64,000 bases of DNA from Topomyia yanbarensis (lineage: Eukaryota > Arthropoda > Insecta > Diptera > Culicidae). Positions 12,059 to 22,662 of the stretch are shown one piece after another. The notes beneath the pieces were generated by a model. It made no database searches. It was given only the letters and a program-made list of their open reading frames with translations, and had not been told where the DNA came from. Each line of letters begins with the position of its first letter. Position 1 is the stretch's first letter. The translations under genes were made by a program, and so were the position numbers. Location: NCBI RefSeq assembly GCF_030247195.1, contig NC_080671.1, positions 105,945,845 to 106,009,844 of the forward strand, given 5' to 3'.

Positions 12059-13458
12059 TTTTTTTTGAGTTCGCTAGCCGTGCATTGAAGAATGCCTAAA
12101 ACTCTGAACTAGGCCCCGTCGAGTCCAGTCCGTCATCTGTCCGTCTCGTCCTGTCGTGTCTGGGGCTTCCAGGTTACATGCATTCACCAGACGAGACTAA
12201 CTTATGTCAGCTTAATTGTGCACTGGTTTCGGAGAATCGAGGCGATCATCGAAATGATAGATCCTACGAGTGAATGCACTTGGCCCAGTCACCTGTCGAG
12301 CATTTGTATATTTGCGTGTGTGAATGTTTACGTGTGTATGGGAAGTGTTGCATGTTGAGATATGTGTGTTACCTGTAAATAATATGTAATACAAATATGC
12401 ATGATGTTAAAATAAGACATGTGTAATATGCTACTTACAGTTTGTTGTTCGTTCCTACTTATCTGATTCAATTGAGTATGAAAGTACATCTCCATTTTTC
12501 AAAAACCTGGCGACGTCTGATGGCAGCGAATAGTCGTTGTTGACAGCAATGTTGCCCTTTTATGTTAAATCATCTCGGAGAAGTCATCAGAGGAATATGA
12601 CGCATGAGACCGAAAACAAATCAAATAAAATAGAGAGTAGAGTTAGTACTGTTATTGAATATTAATTGAACAACACATGTACCATGCAATAAAACTACTT
12701 GGAATCGTCCAAATGCCAGAAAATGATATATATTTACCATTAACGACAATTAACTCCGTTAGAAGTTTCTCATGCTATGCTGGACGGGAGTGGATGATTG
12801 ACGTGCGTCGGTAAATCAATCGTACCTTCATTTATCCAATCCGAATGAATCGAATCGAATGCACGAATTGAACATCAGTAAAAGTGACCAACGAATCCCA
12901 AGAATCACCCACTATTCCATCATATAAGCCAGTTCTGCATCCATTCCCTGGTCCACATGTCACAAATACTCAGACGCCCACATACACAGATAGACACACA
13001 GCTAGCACACAATTGTACACTAGTACCAAAAACTACAATTATTACAACACAACACAACTAATAGGGTTCTACTGTTATTTTTTTTTTAATGCGCCTGTGC
13101 ACGTTGCCGAGGTCGACCGACAAATCGACACACAATGACTTCCACTGCGAGCCGTGCTCACAAAGGCTGCCGTTAAGCTGTTGAACAATGTCTGCAAACA
13201 CAGCCCACAGAAAAAGTCAATCCACGGCGACTCGCCAATCGGCCACGCCAGTGTGCACAGGCTCTTAGTTGACTGTTAGTTTGGGCTGGTGCAGGGTATG
13301 AAAAAACACAAAACATAAAAAAGGCCCATAAGCCCTCTCGGTCTCCTCGATGCACCACTATCGAGGCGCAATGCAATAACCATCCTAAAGCAGGTGTCTG
13401 CTCAAATATGCTTGAAGATGTTTGCAATACCGTCAAACCCGTCAACCTAGGAGAGGGT
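12059..13458 (-). mobile_element. Non-coding retroposon, about 1.4 kb, minus orientation
   Basis: A 20-bp direct repeat with one mismatch flanks the block (12039-12058 and 13459-13478), and a T-run at 12056-12066 is the poly(A) tail of a minus-strand insert. The 3' half (12060-12640) matches 51780-52300 in reverse orientation. The 5' half (about 12660-13450) matches 60540-61420 in the same orientation. No long open frame is present. The structure (long target duplication, A-tail) means LINE-mediated retroposition, though I do not recognise the family. Confidence 0.7.
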
Positions 13459-13581
13459 ATAATATTTTAATGAAATTTGAAAAAAAAATTGAATATGTTC
13501 AACAAAAATATGCCTAACATTTTACATGGAATGCTCAAATATTCATTTGCCAAAGTTATCTTGTGAGAATATTTCTTTATA

Positions 13582-13759
13582 GTGAAAATTGGCGACAGAC
13601 CTCGGCACCTACCAGTCGGCTCGTTGTGGAGGCTAGAACTACAACGAGTAGATCGTGATGAAGCGGGGAGCTTATTGGTTCACGAAACGGACATAGGTAC
13701 CGAGAGAAATTCCGCCACATTCTGTAGTCCTTCACTGACGGCAAACATGGACTGGACAG
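13582..13759 (+). pseudogene. R1-like LINE, end of endonuclease domain (left part, split by an LTR element)
   Basis: Translation gives a decayed endonuclease C-terminus with FCSPSLTANMDWTV, which in R1-clade LINEs is followed by a conserved xHSDHQAIxY segment. That continuation is found at 19319 after the Ty3/gypsy insertion (reading CEKYPHSDRQAIRY), so the two parts belong together. The sequence before about 13582 does not extend the reading frame, so the LINE copy is 5' truncated. Confidence 0.72.
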
Positions 13760-13973
13760 TGTAGTGGCTAAGGCCTTTTCAAATAGCTATAATAATTGTA
13801 CATAGATAGTATCGCACACCCCTGCGACAACATTGATTTGGCTCTCAGAGAGAACACCAATGTAAAGGCTGTAACAGTGGACATGTGGAATAGAGTTTCA
13901 TTCTTTTAGAGTCTACGGACGAGTCAAGTCACTTTATTATTTGATCACAATCCCTGGTTTCTAGATCATATTA
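13760..13973 (+). repeat. 5' LTR of the Ty3/gypsy element
   Basis: Starts TGTAGTGGCTAAGG and ends ATCATATTA; matches 19100-19313 without visible differences. Confidence 0.93.
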
Positions 13974-13975
13974 AT

Positions 13976-13990
13976 TGGCGACGAGGATGG
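13976..13990 (+). promoter_or_regulatory. Primer binding site of the Ty3/gypsy element
   Basis: TGGCGACGAGGATGG begins two bases after the LTR, the usual place for pairing with a tRNA 3' CCA end. The tRNA was not identified. Confidence 0.75.
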
Positions 13991-14684
13991 GATCGTTTAA
14001 GAAAAGTTTAATACATCGTGAAAAGTTTTATCCCAAGTATTTTTTATCGTGTAAAAATCGGTATCTTTGGCATTACAGCCTAAAAGCAGCAAAAGTCAAG
14101 TTTCGATGCCGCATGTTTAACAAAGTGCTTGGTAAAAGTGAATTTCTTTGTATAAAAGAACAAAGAAGCCTCGTGGTGACGCCGAAGCTACATCATTTTG
14201 CCAGAGTGCAGAAGCTTTCTTTTATTTTACCTCCATCAACAGCATTTGGGAGAGAGGAAATAAAATCTCTTTAGATACCAAGTGAGAGAACAGGCAAGCT
14301 TTGGTAGCCACTTGAGTATTTTGAAAGCTTTTCTGCGGCTTTAGTCAACGAGTTTGGCTTTATATGCATGAAGTGAACATCGCCGGACACTGTGAGGACT
14401 GGCAACAGCAACGTGAGAGGTGAATTACATGTCAACTTCTCACTGAGGAAATCGGTTCTCATCGACGGTGTTCCAACGGTTGATTTGCTATATTGGTGTG
14501 GTTGGATTTGAGAAGTTTAGTGCCTAGTAAGGAAACTTTTGAGTAATTTGGTACTGCTGCACAACGAGTTTTCAGGTACGTGATTTAATTTCCATAGTTG
14601 CATTTATTTTTACATTTTTTTTTTTTGTTTTGCATTCGGTAATAATTTTGTTGTTTTGTTTCATTTTTAATTAATTAACAAAGG

Positions 14685-17600
14685 ATGCCTTTATCAGCAA
14701 CTACCGAGCCTTATTTACCAGGATCAATTCCATTTAGCCAATATTTAGAACAGCTTGAATGGGTGTTTCTTCATAACAAGCTAGCATTAGGTGATTACAA
14801 AACATCGTTTTTAGCTGTTTGTGGCCAGGAAGTGTATACAATGTTGAAAAAACTTTTTCCTGGGTATGATTTCAAGGTTTTAACTTACGATCAAATTACA
14901 GAGAAACTAAAAAAGCATTACGATAAGAATGATTCTGAAGTGATTCACAGTTTTAAATTTTGGTCCCGTAAGCAAACTCAATTTGAAAAAGCGGAAGATT
15001 ATATTTTATCGGTGAAAGTTCTAGCAGAAAGATGCTGCTTCGGTGATTTTAAGGACAGGGCTGTAAGAGATGTTTTGGTTATGGGAGTTTATGACAGAAG
15101 TTTACAACGGAGGTTATTTGATGAAGACAACTTGACGGCAGAGAAAGCTGAGAAAATAATACTTAATCAGGAGTTAGCTTCTAACCGAACTAGAATATTA
15201 AACAATGATAGTGAAAGAAGGGGTAATTTGGTGGCACGTTTAGGTAGAAAATCAGATTATACACCAAATAAACGCGGTTTTGGTAACAGAAGCAGAAGTA
15301 ACAGTAGAAACCGTTCTTTTTCGTACGATAGGAACAGAAATGGTTCCGGAAAACCGTTGTACGAGTGTTCCTTTTGTAAAAAGAAAGGGCACACGAGGAA
15401 ATTTTGCTATCGTCTTAAAAACAAAAGCCCTTACAAACCTAAACAAAGTGTTAAATTCATAGATTCCCCGACTCCCAAACCGGTTTCGAGCAGCTCCGGG
15501 TTGTTTAAGCGTCTAAAGAAGGATTTGAATACGAGTGATGATGATGATATGCCATGTTTAATGATATCATCTATGAACAAAATAAACGAGCCGTGCTATG
15601 TGGAGGCATCAGTTGAAAATGGGCGTTTGACCATGGAGATTGACTGCGGGTCAGCTGAAAGCGTAATTTCTGATCAGCTATTCAACAGGAACTTTCGTCA
15701 TCTTATTGTGAAACCTTGTAACAAGCGATTAGTAGTAATTGACGGGAAAAGGTTGGCGGTAATGGGAAAAGTAACGGTTAGAGTGAGTCTTGAAGGATTT
15801 CAGCAACAACTGGATTTGGTCATTCTGCGTTGTGAGATTGACTTCATTCCGCTGATGGGTCGCACTTGGTTGGATATTTTCTATGGAGATTGGAGATCAA
15901 CATTCACTAAACCATCTTTGCCTACACAACGTGTCAATGCAGTGGAAAATGACGCAATAGTTGTTGATTTGAAAAGTAAGTTTCCTACCGTTTTTGACAA
16001 GGATTTTTCAAGTCCAATAAAGGGTTTTACAGGAGATTTGGTTTTAAAACACAACACACCTATTTTCAAAAAAGCGTATTCTGTTCCATTGCGTTTAAGG
16101 CAGAAAGTTGTGGATTATTTGTATTCTTTAGAAAAGGATGGTATTATAACACCTGTGGAAGCTTCGGAATGGGCTTCTCCGGTGGTGGCTGTTATCAAAA
16201 AGGATCAGAGTATTCGTTTGGTCATTGACTGCAAAGTCTCTTTAAACAAAGTAATTGTACCGAATACCTACCCGCTTCCTTTGGCACAAGATCTGTTTGC
16301 TGCACTCTCTGGTTCAAAAGTTTTTTGTACACTTGACTTGGCCGGCGCTTATACGCAACTTCCTCTTTCCCAAAGATCAAAGAAAATTATGGTAATTAAT
16401 ACATTGAAAGGTCTTTACTCGTATAACAGGTTACCACAGGGAGCTTCGTCGAGCGCATCCATATTCCAAAAGGTTATGGATACGATTTTACAGGGTTTAG
16501 ATGGTGTTTTTTGTTACCTGGATGACGTTTTGATAGCAGGCGATAATTATGAAGACTGCAAACGGAAACTTTATTTAGTCTTAGAGAGATTGGCTAAGGC
16601 TAATATAAAAGTTAATTTAAAGAAATGCATTTTTTTTGTAAACAGTTTGCCATATCTGGGTCATGTTTTGACAGACAAAGGTCTTCTTCCTTGTCCAGAT
16701 AAAGTCGAAACTATTCGGGAAGCGAAAGCTCCCCGAAATGTTTCTGAACTTAAGGCTTTTTTGGGTTTGGTTACTTTTTACTCAAAGTTCATCCCCAACT
16801 TATCTCCCAGGCTTCATACACTATTTAAACTTTTGAAAAAGAACGTCCAATTCGTTTGGTCCCAGAATTGTGATAAAGTTTTCAATGACTGTAAACAATT
16901 TTTGGTAAAACCTAACGTTTTGGAATATTTTGACCCTGAAAAGCCCATTATTGTGGCGACAGACGCATGCTCGTATGGAATTGGAGGTGTTATGGCTCAC
17001 GAAGTGGATGGAGAGGAGAAACCTATAAGCTTCACATCTTTCTCATTGAACGACGCACAAAAGAAATACCCAATTTTACACTTGTTGGCTTTGGCAGTGG
17101 TTAGCACAGTAAAAAAATTTCATAAGTATCTTTATGGCAAAGAATTTAAAATTTTTACCGACCATAAGCCTCTGATTGGTATTTTTGGAAAAGATGGAAG
17201 GAATTCAATAACAGTAACTCGTTTGCAGCGATACATTCATGAACTGGCCATTTATGAATATGAAATTTTATACCGTCCAGCATCAAAAATGGGAAACGCC
17301 GATTTTTGCTCCCGATTCCCTTTAGCCCAACAAGTACCTAAAGAGCTATCTTTTGATTACGTTAACAGCTTGAATTTTGGCCATGAATTTCCTGTCGACT
17401 ACAAACAAATAGCGCAATATACTAGCAGAGATGGGTTTATCATGAAAATTCTAGAATATATGCGGAAAGGATGGCCAGATCGCATGGAAAAACGTTTCAG
17501 AGATATCTACTCTTTGCATAGGGATCTGGAAGAAATCGACGGCTGTGTACTGTTTCAGAACAGGGTGATTATTCCTGACGCCATGAAAGAACAAATTTTG

Positions 17601-18890
17601 AAACTATTACACAAAAGCCACTCTGGCATCAACAAAATTAAACAGCTTGCAAGAAGGACTGTGTATTGGTATGGTATGAATGGAGACATCGAAGATTTCA
17701 TAAAAGCCTGTAGGATTTGTCAAGAAACAACGATCATTACCAAGAAAGCTCCATATTCACAGTGGACTCCAACGACCAGGCCATTCGGCAGAGTTCATGC
17801 AGATTTCTTCTATTTTCAAAAAATGACATTTTTGGTAATAATTGATAGTTTCACTAAATGGATTGAATTGGAGCACATGAGGAATGGTACTGATCACAAG
17901 AAAGTGATAAAGGTATTTCTAAGTGTATTTGCTAGATTTGGTTTACCAGATGTGATGGTAACCGATGGAGGCCCACCGTTCAATTCGGAGGTATTTGTGA
18001 AGTTTTTTGAAAATCAAGGCATTATAGTCATGAAAAGTCCGCCATATCATCCAGAAAGTAACGGTCAAGCTGAAAGGACAGTTCGTTTGGTTAAGGATGT
18101 TCTAAAAAAGTTCTTCCTGGATCCTGACATAAGAGGGTTGGATACGGATGAGAAAATATCCAATTTTCTCTTTAATTATAGGAACACATGTCTAAACAAA
18201 GGACATGATTTTCCTTCGGAAAGGCTACTCTCCTATAAACCAAAAACATTATTGGATTTGATAAACCCTAAGCATAAATTGAAAAATAATCTGACTAAAT
18301 CACATGATGATAACGAAATAGATAATGTTGATAATTCAATTGATCAATTTAATAATCTAAAAAATGGAGACCTAATATATTATAAAAATATTAATAAAAC
18401 AGATATAAGAAGATGGTTACCAGCCAAATTTCTAATGCACCTTTCTACGAATGTTTTACAGATTTCTCTTGGCGGCAAAGTACTTTCGGCACATAAACGC
18501 CAACTCAAAATCCCAGCAAGCACTCGCCGGAAAACACCTAATTTTGTATTCCGTGGAGAGAGCATTTCACAAACACAACCAGTGAGCAACCAAAGGTGCA
18601 GAGAGCATGAATTTTACGATTCAAAGTCACCTAATTTTGTATTCCGTGAAGAGAGTATTTCACAAGCACAACCTGTGAGCAGCAAAAGGCGCAGAGAGCA
18701 TGAACTTTACGATTCAGACTCGGAGTCTGATTTTTACGGATTCGCATCTGAATCCTCGATATTTGAACAACCATCACCATTGATCCCAGAACCATCACAG
18801 CAAGAAGCTGAGATAGAAGTACGACCACCGGTTCGAAGATCGACGAGACTAATTAAGAAGAAAACAAAAGTGGATTTTGATTATTATTAG
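14685..18890 (+). CDS. Gag-Pol polyprotein of the Ty3/gypsy retrotransposon
   Basis: One uninterrupted 1401-residue frame. Domains in order: Gag (about 1-225); a CCHC zinc knuckle (CSFCKKKGHTRKFC, near 228-241); aspartic protease with DCGS near 320 in place of the usual DTGA/DSGA; reverse transcriptase with YLDDV near 612; RNase H with TDACSYG near 760; integrase zinc finger (H-H-C-C, about 976-1012) and catalytic D, D, E with HADFF, TDGG and NGQAE, the last two acids 35 residues apart as expected. The C-terminal tail contains two imperfect copies of an about 35-residue segment (genomic 18537-18710) and an acidic Ser-rich end. It copies element RNA to DNA and integrates it. Gag and Pol share one frame, so no frameshift signal is needed. 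Confidence 0.96.
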   Translation: MPLSATTEPYLPGSIPFSQYLEQLEWVFLHNKLALGDYKTSFLAVCGQEVYTMLKKLFPGYDFKVLTYDQITEKLKKHYDKNDSEVIHSFKFWSRKQTQFEKAEDYILSVKVLAERCCFGDFKDRAVRDVLVMGVYDRSLQRRLFDEDNLTAEKAEKIILNQELASNRTRILNNDSERRGNLVARLGRKSDYTPNKRGFGNRSRSNSRNRSFSYDRNRNGSGKPLYECSFCKKKGHTRKFCYRLKNKSPYKPKQSVKFIDSPTPKPVSSSSGLFKRLKKDLNTSDDDDMPCLMISSMNKINEPCYVEASVENGRLTMEIDCGSAESVISDQLFNRNFRHLIVKPCNKRLVVIDGKRLAVMGKVTVRVSLEGFQQQLDLVILRCEIDFIPLMGRTWLDIFYGDWRSTFTKPSLPTQRVNAVENDAIVVDLKSKFPTVFDKDFSSPIKGFTGDLVLKHNTPIFKKAYSVPLRLRQKVVDYLYSLEKDGIITPVEASEWASPVVAVIKKDQSIRLVIDCKVSLNKVIVPNTYPLPLAQDLFAALSGSKVFCTLDLAGAYTQLPLSQRSKKIMVINTLKGLYSYNRLPQGASSSASIFQKVMDTILQGLDGVFCYLDDVLIAGDNYEDCKRKLYLVLERLAKANIKVNLKKCIFFVNSLPYLGHVLTDKGLLPCPDKVETIREAKAPRNVSELKAFLGLVTFYSKFIPNLSPRLHTLFKLLKKNVQFVWSQNCDKVFNDCKQFLVKPNVLEYFDPEKPIIVATDACSYGIGGVMAHEVDGEEKPISFTSFSLNDAQKKYPILHLLALAVVSTVKKFHKYLYGKEFKIFTDHKPLIGIFGKDGRNSITVTRLQRYIHELAIYEYEILYRPASKMGNADFCSRFPLAQQVPKELSFDYVNSLNFGHEFPVDYKQIAQYTSRDGFIMKILEYMRKGWPDRMEKRFRDIYSLHRDLEEIDGCVLFQNRVIIPDAMKEQILKLLHKSHSGINKIKQLARRTVYWYGMNGDIEDFIKACRICQETTIITKKAPYSQWTPTTRPFGRVHADFFYFQKMTFLVIIDSFTKWIELEHMRNGTDHKKVIKVFLSVFARFGLPDVMVTDGGPPFNSEVFVKFFENQGIIVMKSPPYHPESNGQAERTVRLVKDVLKKFFLDPDIRGLDTDEKISNFLFNYRNTCLNKGHDFPSERLLSYKPKTLLDLINPKHKLKNNLTKSHDDNEIDNVDNSIDQFNNLKNGDLIYYKNINKTDIRRWLPAKFLMHLSTNVLQISLGGKVLSAHKRQLKIPASTRRKTPNFVFRGESISQTQPVSNQRCREHEFYDSKSPNFVFREESISQAQPVSSKRRREHELYDSDSESDFYGFASESSIFEQPSPLIPEPSQQEAEIEVRPPVRRSTRLIKKKTKVDFDYY

Positions 18891-19084
18891 GATAAATTTT
18901 AGAATATTAATGTAATAGCATTATGAATGAATTGTATGTAAAAGATGATGAAATTTCATGGAAATATGTTTCCTATCGAATATATTTATATGTAAAGTAT
19001 ATATATATATATCAAACATATCGATAAATTAGAATCGATAAAGCAGTTAATCATATAGATTAGCATGATTGTGTACAATCTTCG

Positions 19085-19099
19085 AATGGGGAAAGGAGT
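19085..19099 (+). promoter_or_regulatory. Polypurine tract before the 3' LTR
   Basis: AATGGGGAAAGGAGT directly precedes the LTR and would prime plus-strand synthesis. Confidence 0.7.
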
Positions 19100-19313
19100 T
19101 GTAGTGGCTAAGGCCTTTTCAAATAGCTATAATAATTGTACATAGATAGTATCGCACACCCCTGCGACAACATTGATTTGGCTCTCAGAGAGAACACCAA
19201 TGTAAAGGCTGTAACAGTGGACATGTGGAATAGAGTTTCATTCTTTTAGAGTCTACGGACGAGTCAAGTCACTTTATTATTTGATCACAATCCCTGGTTT
19301 CTAGATCATATTA
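19100..19313 (+). repeat. 3' LTR of the Ty3/gypsy element
   Basis: Same 214 bp as the 5' LTR, followed by the target repeat GACAG at 19314. Confidence 0.93.
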
Positions 19314-19318
19314 GACAG

Positions 19319-21126
19319 TGTGCGAGAAGTATCCCCATAGCGACCGCCAGGCGATTCGCTACCGCATAAACCAACGGAACCCTGCTGCAGGACGCAGAAG
19401 GACGACCGGCAAGCTAAAGTAGAAGACGAAAGCCTCTTTGTTGAGTCACTTCGGCGGACAGCGGAACCAAGTACGTTGATGCGGCTGATCTAACAAGAAG
19501 GTTTGTGACGTTACAATCCAACGAAAACTGGAGCCACGCAGTAGATGGCGTCTAGCTTAGTGGTTAAATGAGAAGCTCAGTACGCTACACGCTGCTTGTC
19601 TCATAGCCAGATCGGAGATTGAGAGAGGAGCGTAGACGACGTTTCGAGAAGCCAGGGCAGCTTTAAAACGAGAGGTCAAGCTTAGCAAGCCAGTTTGCCA
19701 TAAGTAGCTGTGCTGAGAACTAGACGCCAATCCCGGGGGTCGCGTACCGCGTCGTGATAGCGAAGATGAGGGCCAGCTGAAATGTGCTCGGGTAAGCTAT
19801 AGATAATCGTTGAGGGTTTCTTCCCGAAGCACGATTCAACTACCTGGCCACTGACACCGTACGGCGAAGAAGAAGGAGCAAACATAGACGAGTGGTAAGT
19901 GACTAACGACGAGCTCAAAGAAGCATCGATGCGACTTAAATCAAAGAAAACCCCCGGTCCGGATGGAATAAGAAACATTGCGCTGCAATCCTGGCATATC
20001 CGGACATGTTCAGGATGCTGTTGCAAAAGTGTTTAGATGAAGGTAATTTCCCCGAAATGTGGAAGGTACAGAAGCTGGTGTTGCTGCCACAGCCAAGGAA
20101 GTCACCGGGCCATCGACCTCGTATAGGCCGACGCCGCAGCGCTGCACAGAATAAGCCAAATCCTGAAGAGCTACTTCCAGAGTAGAGTGCTGCTGTACGA
20201 GACGAGCGAAGGGCAGAAATCAATGCTAGTCACAGCGGGCGTTCCTTAGGGCACCATTATCGGTCCAACTCTTTGGAACGGGATGTACAATGGGGTCTTG
20301 ACACTGCGGATGCCCAGGAAATCGTGAATTTGGCGGACGACGTGTCACTAACGGTGATGGATGAGACACTTGATGAAATGAAGGTATCGGGACAGTGACG
20401 GATGTGTTGATGGCCAGCAACTGCAAAGCGATTCAGCGGATACAGATCACCGTCGAAGGGCTCGTGACTGCATATAAACATGCACTGAATAAATTGGGAG
20501 TGATAATCGACGACCTGTTGAGCTTTAACAACCACGTTGACTAGGTCTGTGTGAAGTCGGTCTGTTATCTAGTGTTTCGTCATCAATACTGCGATATGGG
20601 ATTCCTGCCTGGTGGTGGTCGCACGAGTGTCGGGCGCGTACAGAACAATATCGTCGGAGGCAGTATGCGTTATCGCCAAGATGATCCCCATCTGCATCGC
20701 CCTGGCGGAGGATAGCAAGTGGTACCATCAATGAAATGTCAAAAATGTGAGGAAGATGATGAGAGTCGATTCGATGGTGATGTGGCAGCTGGAATGGAAC
20801 AATACGGAGAAAGGAAAGTGGCTACTGGCTCATCCAAACCTGTCGACGAGGGTCAGTAGAAAGCACGGAGAGATTAACTTCCACCAGAAACAGCTCCAAT
20901 CGAGCCACGGCTCCTCCAGGAAGTATTTTCATCGGTTCGGGCACACAACGTCACTACTGTGCCCGGCGTGTGAGAACGTCGAGGAGACACCGGAGCATAT
21001 GGTCTTTTAATATCTGAGGTTTGAATTGACGTGCAGGGAGCTACTTGAAGCTACTTGATGGAGGGAGGGAGGGAGCTGAGGGAGCTACTTGAAGCGGGAG
21101 GACCGGATGTCAACGCGGATAATGTA
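19319..21126 (+). pseudogene. R1-like LINE, reverse transcriptase region (broken)
   Basis: Continues the endonuclease from 13759. Recognisable pieces: LKSKKTPGPDGI at about 19938, AGVP and GTIIGPTLWN at about 20236-20279 (with a stop in place of the Gln of VPQG), and FADDV-type ADDVSLTVM at about 20334. A C-terminal zinc motif CPAC...EETPEH lies near 20961-20998. All three frames are needed and stop codons are frequent, so this is a dead copy. R1-clade assignment rests on the PGPDGI, GPTLWN and CPxC...PEH pattern. Confidence 0.78.
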
Positions 21127-21455
21127 CACTCAAAAAAAAGTAAACGTTATGCCTATTGATTTTACACATAGATTTTTGCAATTAACGGAGGCATATAGAC
21201 ACTATTTGCTGGCACATAAACCTAATGTGTGTATTTACAAGAAATATTAATCTTACATTCACATTTCATAACTATTAGGCACATAAGACCCCATTCTATA
21301 ACAATATTCACATATAACTTATGTGTATGCATACATAGTTTATACAGTTGACACATAGAAGGTATGTGAGCGCGTGATAACAATAGCATTTCTACTTCAT
21401 ATGAATTTTAAGCGGTTTGAAGCAAATAGAATTAACGTTTGGATTTTTTTCAGTG
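21127..21455. mobile_element. 329-bp MITE, CACTS ends, copy 1
   Basis: Ends are CACTCAAAAAAAAGTAAACG and the complement of CACTGAAAAAAATCCAAACG. TA flanks it (21125-21126 and 21456-21457). An inverted copy of exactly the same length is at 38222-38550. Removing it rejoins the LINE reading frame between GATAATGTA and GCCTAC. Confidence 0.88.
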
Positions 21456-21457
21456 TA

Positions 21458-21860
21458 GCCTACAGAATGACAAGCGACGTAAAGAGGTGGAACGCAGTAA
21501 ACAGAGGTATGATGTAGATCATGACCGTCTTATAGCGGAAACGGCGTGATGAACATCGAGCAACGGTTTCGGGAGAGCAATCACCATCAGGGAACTCTCC
21601 GCAGGAATAAGCTAGATCCACCGCCGAGGACTAGTCGAGTAGACTGCAACAGAGCACCGAGTACGAATCGTGGAAACGCCAACGAACCGGACGTCACGCT
21701 CCATCCAGAATCTCCAGACCGACCACGGCACCCCACCGGTTGTTCCGATAGAAAAATAGCGAAAACCAAAGAAAAATCGATATTGGGAGAACTTCTCTCG
21801 CCGGGGAACTCTCCGTCAACGTAAGCTAGATTCACCGCTGGGGACTAGACTGAGTACATC
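21458..21860 (+). pseudogene. R1-like LINE, C-terminal end and start of 3' UTR
   Basis: Resumes the LINE after the MITE: the translation RMTSDVKRWNAVNRG matches the usual R1-type C-terminal helix, followed by a stop. Two related segments (TCGGGAGAGCAATCACC... near 21570 and CTCTCGCCGGGGAACTCTCC near 21791) suggest a small internal repeat downstream. Confidence 0.65.
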
Positions 21861-22009
21861 GCGACGAGACACCACCATATCTTGTCCACGATATGTTATC
21901 TGAGGAATACAAGGTGGATTAGCGTTGATTAATGTCTTTGCCACAAAATGATACATTAGAGCAGTTTAGCTCCGAACACCTATTCGGTCAATCACAGCGG
22001 TGAACTTCC

Positions 22010-22115
22010 GTGAGCCATTTGGCTCCCGTTTCTGTGAGTCATTTAGTTCCTGTTTTCTTGAGCCATCTCAATGAGTCACATATTCCCGTTGCGTGAGTCA
22101 TTTAGCTCCCAGTTT
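22010..22115. repeat. Short minisatellite with GAGCCATTTGGCTC-type units
   Basis: Four degenerate units of about 30-35 bp, each with a GTGAGTCATTTAGCTCCC-like core that is partly palindromic. Probably part of LINE 3' sequence. Confidence 0.5.
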
Positions 22116-22662
22116 TGTCGCAATCTACTTGGATACTCCATAAATCATACTCAAAGGGCACACCAGTACTTGGCGATACCGGATGGAGCGTAGCTTCTGG
22201 TTCGCTGCTTCCGGCTCGCTGAAAACTCGACGGCCTACCGCTGGCGCTTCACTCGACCTACTCGATCTAGTCCCTGACGGTGGAACTAGTCTGCTCACGG
22301 GTTTCGGTCCGACGATTCCAGATGGTTCGTGGCACCTCAAACAAGGCTGTGGTTGCTCTCACAGTCTTCCCCTTAACATAATCGTCGCAACTTTAGAAGT
22401 TCGAGTCGATGATATATTCTCCGTAAGCGATTTTTGCCTTTTGCTGTCTTTTGGCTGCTAGTCAACACCAACTCGGTTTTATAATGAACAATCGTCTCCG
22501 TGGTGAATGCCTCTACCTCTTCTAGTGATTCTCCGATTACTTGGAACACCACATTATCCGCGAAACCAAAAATCTCTGGGAAGGATCAGCTTCAATACTT
22601 CCACAGCGTCGGGCCGAGGAACGTCAGTTGTAGTTCTCATTCTCCCTTGTCTGTATCGCAGA

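Larger units (their letters stand above)
13760..19313 (+). mobile_element. Complete Ty3/gypsy LTR retrotransposon inserted in an R1-like LINE
   Basis: 214-bp LTRs at 13760-13973 and 19100-19313 enclose a primer site, one long Gag-Pol ORF and a polypurine tract. The 5-bp target repeat GACAG is at 13755-13759 and 19314-19318. I saw no difference between the two LTRs on reading, and the ORF is open throughout, both signs of a recent insertion. There is no envelope gene. A single fused Gag-Pol frame with short LTRs resembles the Mag lineage; that placement is tentative. Confidence 0.95.
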
